Origin: a bacterium
Lineage (GTDB): Bacteria > Patescibacteriota > Saccharimonadia > Saccharimonadales > UBA4665
Length of the DNA stretch: 14,371 nucleotides
Assembly (NCBI GenBank): GCA_021804315.1
Contig: JAJZHX010000003.1
Location: 1-14,371, forward strand
Direction: 5' to 3'
In this document: positions 11,582 through 14,371 of the stretch, piece by piece
How positions within the stretch are numbered: position 1 is the stretch's first letter
Layout: each line of letters opens with the position of its first letter
The notes under the pieces: model-generated
What the model was told of the DNA's origin: nothing
The model's input: only the letters and a program-made list of their open reading frames with translations
Database searches by the model: none
Position numbers and translations under genes: made by a program

Positions 11582-13282
11582 TTAACCTTTAGCTATTTCA
11601 GTTAAACCTCTTAGAGACTTAACTACTAAATCGATCATTAAAGGTATAAAGTCCGCCTTTAATGCGCTACTAGCTATTTCTTTAGTTGTCTTTGAGCTTG
11701 CTACCATAGACTTGATAGTATCATTAAAATCCAAAACCTCATTAACGGCAATTCTTCCTTGGTAGCCAGTATAGTTGCAGTGGCTACAACCTTTAAGACT
11801 TGCTCGCCATAGTCTCTTAATACCGGTGCTACTAGTGCTTAAATCGTCACTTCTAAGATTACCTAGCCCAGCTTGCGCTGCAGCAATTTCCAGGAGATGA
11901 AGTCTTTTAAGCCCATCTAAAAGATTGGCATTAATCAACCTGATTAAACTTTTAAGATCTTGATTAGTTGGATGGTAGGCTTCACGGCAATTCTGGCATA
12001 ACTTCTTTCTTAAACTCGTGGCTATTAGCATTGTAGTATTATGAGCTAATAAATAAGCAGAGGCATTAAAAAACTGCAATCTATTAATAGTATCTAAAGT
12101 ATCACTTGCGTAAAAACCCATTAAAATTAGTCGCTGACTGGCATTATCCGCTATTAAATTGAGCGCAGTTTGATCGAAAACTCTATCTAATAAAATAATA
12201 TCGGAATCCTGATTTAATGCTAAATTAATGGCTGATTCATAGGTTTGATGGGTTTGGCTTAAGTCGATTTGATTAACTCCAAATAATCTATATTTAATAT
12301 GGTCTTCAATTGTAACAATGTTTTTTCTGGAACTATTTAGCCTGGACAGCAAACTATATAAGGTAGTTGTTTTACCGCTATCTCTCAACCCGCTAACCAG
12401 GATAAGTCCATTATTAGTAGCTAAATTGTTATCAATTATATTAAGATTGTTCCCCCAAAAGCCAAGCATACTTAAATCAATGGCCTGATCAAGTTCTTTG
12501 ATTATTTTTAAGGGTAACTTTTCGCCGTCACTTAACTGAGAGCTAAGGATACTAATACCATAATTCTGGCCATGACTTTCTATTCTAAAACTAGCTCTCC
12601 TTTGGTTTAAGCCAGCCATAGCTTTAAACTGATTATTTAAAGTAGCTAAACTATTAAGCGGTAACTTAAAACGATCAACCAAATCTCCGTTAATACGAAA
12701 GCGAATTACGCCTGAGTCCCCACGCGGTTCTAAATGGATAAAACTAGCGTTTTCGTAAATTGCTTTATCTATAATATTAATTGCTCCGTCAATAGCTTTT
12801 AACTCATCATAATTTTGCTTAGTCTTTAACGAATCCCGCCAAAGAGTGTCTTTTATGTTGTAGTTATCTAATAAAGAGTGTAGTTTAGACGGGCTAGTAA
12901 TAAACAACTTATAGTCCCCGATATTTTTAGATAACATTCTAGCTGTTAAATCAGATAATTTAGAATCTGAAGCTATTAATTTAAGATCATCATTTTGTAC
13001 CTTAAAAACTACTACTCGATGACGGCGAGCTATATACTCCGGTAATAAATTTAAGGTCGAAATAGGAATTACGTTAACCTTTATATCTAGATAGGGCAGG
13101 CCGACAATTTCTGCATAAAGTTTTGCTACCATTGACTCAGAAATTAGTCCATTTTGCGTAGCTAAATCAATTATGGGGATATGACTACTTTTTACTTCTG
13201 ACTTAAGTTCATAAATTTTTCTCTGGTCAATCTTTTGACTCTTTTTTAAGATTGTTTCAGCTAAACTATCTGGTATATTCAT
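11582..13282 (-). CDS. PilB/GspE-family ATPase with degenerate catalytic motifs
   Basis: A 566-residue protein with the architecture of type IV pilus assembly ATPases. An N-terminal MshEN/T2SSE-N-like region (about 35-140, with LLPEYIARRHRVVVF) precedes an N2-like domain (FIHLEPRGDSGVIRFRINGD, 181-200). The ATPase domain has Walker A GLRDSGKTTT (298-307) and a partial Asp box TIEDHIKYRL (324-333). A Cys4 zinc site (Cys429, Cys432, Cys499, Cys502) ends in GYQGRIAVNEVL. The Walker B block reads DIILLDRVFD (361-370) instead of DIIMVGEIRD, so the catalytic Glu is Arg367. The His box reads GFYASD instead of TLHTND, so the His is Tyr391. It probably binds nucleotide but hydrolyses poorly, if at all. 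A regulatory or structural paralogue of PilB is one explanation, a decaying gene another; the intact frame favours the former. Confidence 0.9.
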   Translation of the reverse strand: MNIPDSLAETILKKSQKIDQRKIYELKSEVKSSHIPIIDLATQNGLISESMVAKLYAEIVGLPYLDIKVNVIPISTLNLLPEYIARRHRVVVFKVQNDDLKLIASDSKLSDLTARMLSKNIGDYKLFITSPSKLHSLLDNYNIKDTLWRDSLKTKQNYDELKAIDGAINIIDKAIYENASFIHLEPRGDSGVIRFRINGDLVDRFKLPLNSLATLNNQFKAMAGLNQRRASFRIESHGQNYGISILSSQLSDGEKLPLKIIKELDQAIDLSMLGFWGNNLNIIDNNLATNNGLILVSGLRDSGKTTTLYSLLSRLNSSRKNIVTIEDHIKYRLFGVNQIDLSQTHQTYESAINLALNQDSDIILLDRVFDQTALNLIADNASQRLILMGFYASDTLDTINRLQFFNASAYLLAHNTTMLIATSLRKKLCQNCREAYHPTNQDLKSLIRLINANLLDGLKRLHLLEIAAAQAGLGNLRSDDLSTSSTGIKRLWRASLKGCSHCNYTGYQGRIAVNEVLDFNDTIKSMVASSKTTKEIASSALKADFIPLMIDLVVKSLRGLTEIAKG

Positions 13283-13286
13283 TAAT

Positions 13287-13321
13287 CACCACCCTAATAA
13301 AAAATTCTTATTTACATTTTA
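13287..13321 (-). promoter_or_regulatory. -10 box and ribosome site of the pilB-like gene
   Basis: On the minus strand TAAAAT (13321 to 13316) is followed by a short leader containing AGGGTGGTG (13295 to 13287), a few bases before the ATG at 13282. Unlike most units here, this one has a Shine-Dalgarno-like purine tract. Confidence 0.5.
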
Positions 13322-13327
13322 GCTTAA

Positions 13328-13343
13328 TACACTTAAAAGTGTA
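13328..13343. promoter_or_regulatory. 16-base palindrome in the pilB-like/recA divergent region
   Basis: TACACTT (13328-13334) and AAGTGTA (13337-13343) are perfect inverted arms around AA. The site lies where the -35 region of the pilB-like promoter should be and about 80 bases upstream of the recA -10 box, so it more likely controls the pilus gene. AGTAG-C-CTACT follows directly (13345-13355). It does not match the known LexA boxes (GAAC-N4-GTTC or CTG-N10-CAG). The binding protein is unknown. Confidence 0.5.
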
Positions 13344-13418
13344 AGTAGCCTACTAATAAAAATTCTTAAATATTTATTAAAAAATAAACTTTTATTAATC
13401 GCTAAATAAATCCAAAAC

Positions 13419-13450
13419 TGCTAGAATTAAACTAAACATTAAAAAGGGAG
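13419..13450 (+). promoter_or_regulatory. Promoter and ribosome site of recA
   Basis: TGCTAGAAT (13419-13427) is an extended -10 element. AAGGGAG (13444-13450) is a good Shine-Dalgarno sequence 11 bases before the ATG at 13462. The leader would be about 27 bases. Confidence 0.6.
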
Positions 13451-13461
13451 AAATAAGATAG

Positions 13462-14371
13462 ATGGTTAAAGCTAACCCAAAAACAGACGAAAAAAACTCT
13501 AATGATGACGGCAAAACCAAGGCTCTAGGACTAGCCTTAGAGTCGATTGAAAAGCAGTTTGGTAAGGGTTCAATCATGAAACTAGGTGAAACCCATCATA
13601 CTGTAGTTGAAACAACACCCAGTGGTGCTCTTAGCCTTGATTTGGCTTTAGGTGGAGGTTTACCGAAAGGTCGGGTGATTGAAATTTATGGACCAGAGTC
13701 TTCTGGTAAAACTACTCTGACTCTTCATGCGATTGCTGAAGTCCAAAAACAAGGGGGTATAGCGGCTTTTATAGACGCGGAACATGCTCTTGATCCTTCT
13801 TATGCTAAAAGAATTGGAGTTGATGTTGAAAACTTATTGCTCAGCCAACCAGATAATGGTGAGCAAGCGCTAGAGATAGTTGAAACATTGGTTAGATCAA
13901 ATGCCGTTGATCTGATAGTTGTAGATTCGGTGGCTGCCCTAGTACCGAGAGCCGAGATAGAAGGCGATATGGGGGATTCCTTACCGGGGCTCCAAGCTAG
14001 ATTAATGAGCCAAGCCCTCAGAAAACTGACAGGCATTATTAGCCGATCTAAGGGTAGTGTTATTTTTATTAATCAAATCCGCATGAAGATTGGTGTAATG
14101 TTTGGTAATCCTGAGACTACAACTGGCGGTAATGCTCTTAAATTCTATGCTTCAATAAGGATGGATATACGAAAAACTGGACAAATAAAGCAAGGTGAGG
14201 AGATTATCGGCAATAGGGTTAAAGTAAAGATAGTCAAAAATAAGATTGCTCCTCCTTTTAAACAAGCCGAATTTGACATTATGTATAACGAGGGTATTAA
14301 TTATGTCGGCGATGTTCTAGACCTGGCAACTAACCTAGCGGTGATTGAAAAAGCTGGCGCCTGGTACTCTA
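13462..14371 (+). CDS. recA: Recombinase RecA (partial, runs off the right edge)
   Basis: The first 303 residues of RecA, the ATPase that coats single-stranded DNA, pairs homologues and, in bacteria with an SOS response, triggers LexA cleavage. After a polar leader (1-19), [19 protein letters not shown] begins the conserved part. Walker A is GPESSGKTT (77-85), [12 protein letters not shown] (101-112) holds the catalytic Glu region, and [18 protein letters not shown] (151-168) is Walker B. Loop 2 lies in [21 protein letters not shown] (203-223). In the [15 protein letters not shown] block the residues after GDS are Leu-Pro where E. coli has His-Met. About 40-60 C-terminal residues and the stop lie beyond the window. 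The ATG is supported by its ribosome site. Confidence 0.97.
   Translation, partial: MVKANPKTDEKNSNDDGKTKALGLALESIEKQFGKGSIMKLGETHHTVVETTPSGALSLDLALGGGLPKGRVIEIYGPESSGKTTLTLHAIAEVQKQGGIAAFIDAEHALDPSYAKRIGVDVENLLLSQPDNGEQALEIVETLVRSNAVDLIVVDSVAALVPRAEIEGDMGDSLPGLQARLMSQALRKLTGIISRSKGSVIFINQIRMKIGVMFGNPETTTGGNALKFYASIRMDIRKTGQIKQGEEIIGNRVKVKIVKNKIAPPFKQAEFDIMYNEGINYVGDVLDLATNLAVIEKAGAWYS

Noticed and set aside
13395..14036. Minus-strand open frames opposite recA
   Set aside because: They lie antisense to clear RecA codons and show no family features.
1..14371. CRISPR array, tRNA, rRNA or riboswitch
   Set aside because: No regularly spaced repeats, no T-loop GGTTCRA-type motif in the spacers, and no long structured conserved leader was seen.
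1..14371. Recoding of UGA as glycine (code 25)
   Set aside because: UGA closes the PIN toxin and cytochrome genes at sensible positions, and no long frame needs UGA read through.

Overview
The window is AT-rich bacterial DNA, most likely from Candidatus Saccharibacteria (TM7) or a close Patescibacteria/CPR relative. This is inferred from gene content and order (yebC-ruvC-ruvA-ruvB, recA, a type IV pilin with a PilB-like ATPase, VKOR), from compact spacing, and from promoters sitting almost on top of start codons. UGA is used as a stop (for example at 2762-2764 and 6591-6593), which argues against the code-25 lineages SR1 and Gracilibacteria. No rRNA, tRNA, CRISPR array, transposase or integrase was seen.

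Positions 1 to about 4800 are accessory DNA. Five gene units all point right, each with its own promoter, separated by 190-440 base spacers without evident genes. They are three type II toxin-antitoxin pairs (DinJ/RelB with YafQ-like RelE toxin; YefM with YoeB; Phd with a VapC-like PIN toxin), a SAM-dependent methyltransferase, and a protein resembling DUF4406/nucleoside 2-deoxyribosyltransferases. Several spacers carry decayed copies of one repeat. Two copies, 3.6 kb apart, share a 63-base identical core, and the differences between copies look like those of a former minus-strand gene. The first toxin has lost its last residues to a TAG, and its antitoxin lacks an ordinary start codon where homology and promoter place the start.

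Positions 4830-7249 hold a membrane redox pair: a di-heme b-type cytochrome with an expanded loop and a non-standard quinol-site motif, then a VKOR-type thiol oxidoreductase. No Rieske protein, cytochrome c or DsbA-like partner is nearby.

Positions 7295-10987 are core DNA processing: the YebC regulator, then RuvC resolvase, RuvA and RuvB, with an aldo/keto reductase between ruvA and ruvB. RuvA and RuvB migrate Holliday junctions that RuvC cuts; recA, at the right edge and cut by the window end, makes them.

Positions 10992-13282, on the minus strand, hold a type IV pilin-like gene preceded by a PilB/GspE-family ATPase. The ATPase keeps its fold, Walker A motif and Cys4 zinc site but has lost the Walker B glutamate and the His-box histidine. 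It is divergent from recA, and a 16-base palindrome lies in the shared upstream region.

Across the window most transcription units have a -10 box ending 6-10 bases before the start codon and no Shine-Dalgarno sequence, which suggests largely leaderless mRNAs. recA, the pilB-like gene and the operon-internal aldo/keto reductase gene keep purine-rich ribosome sites.
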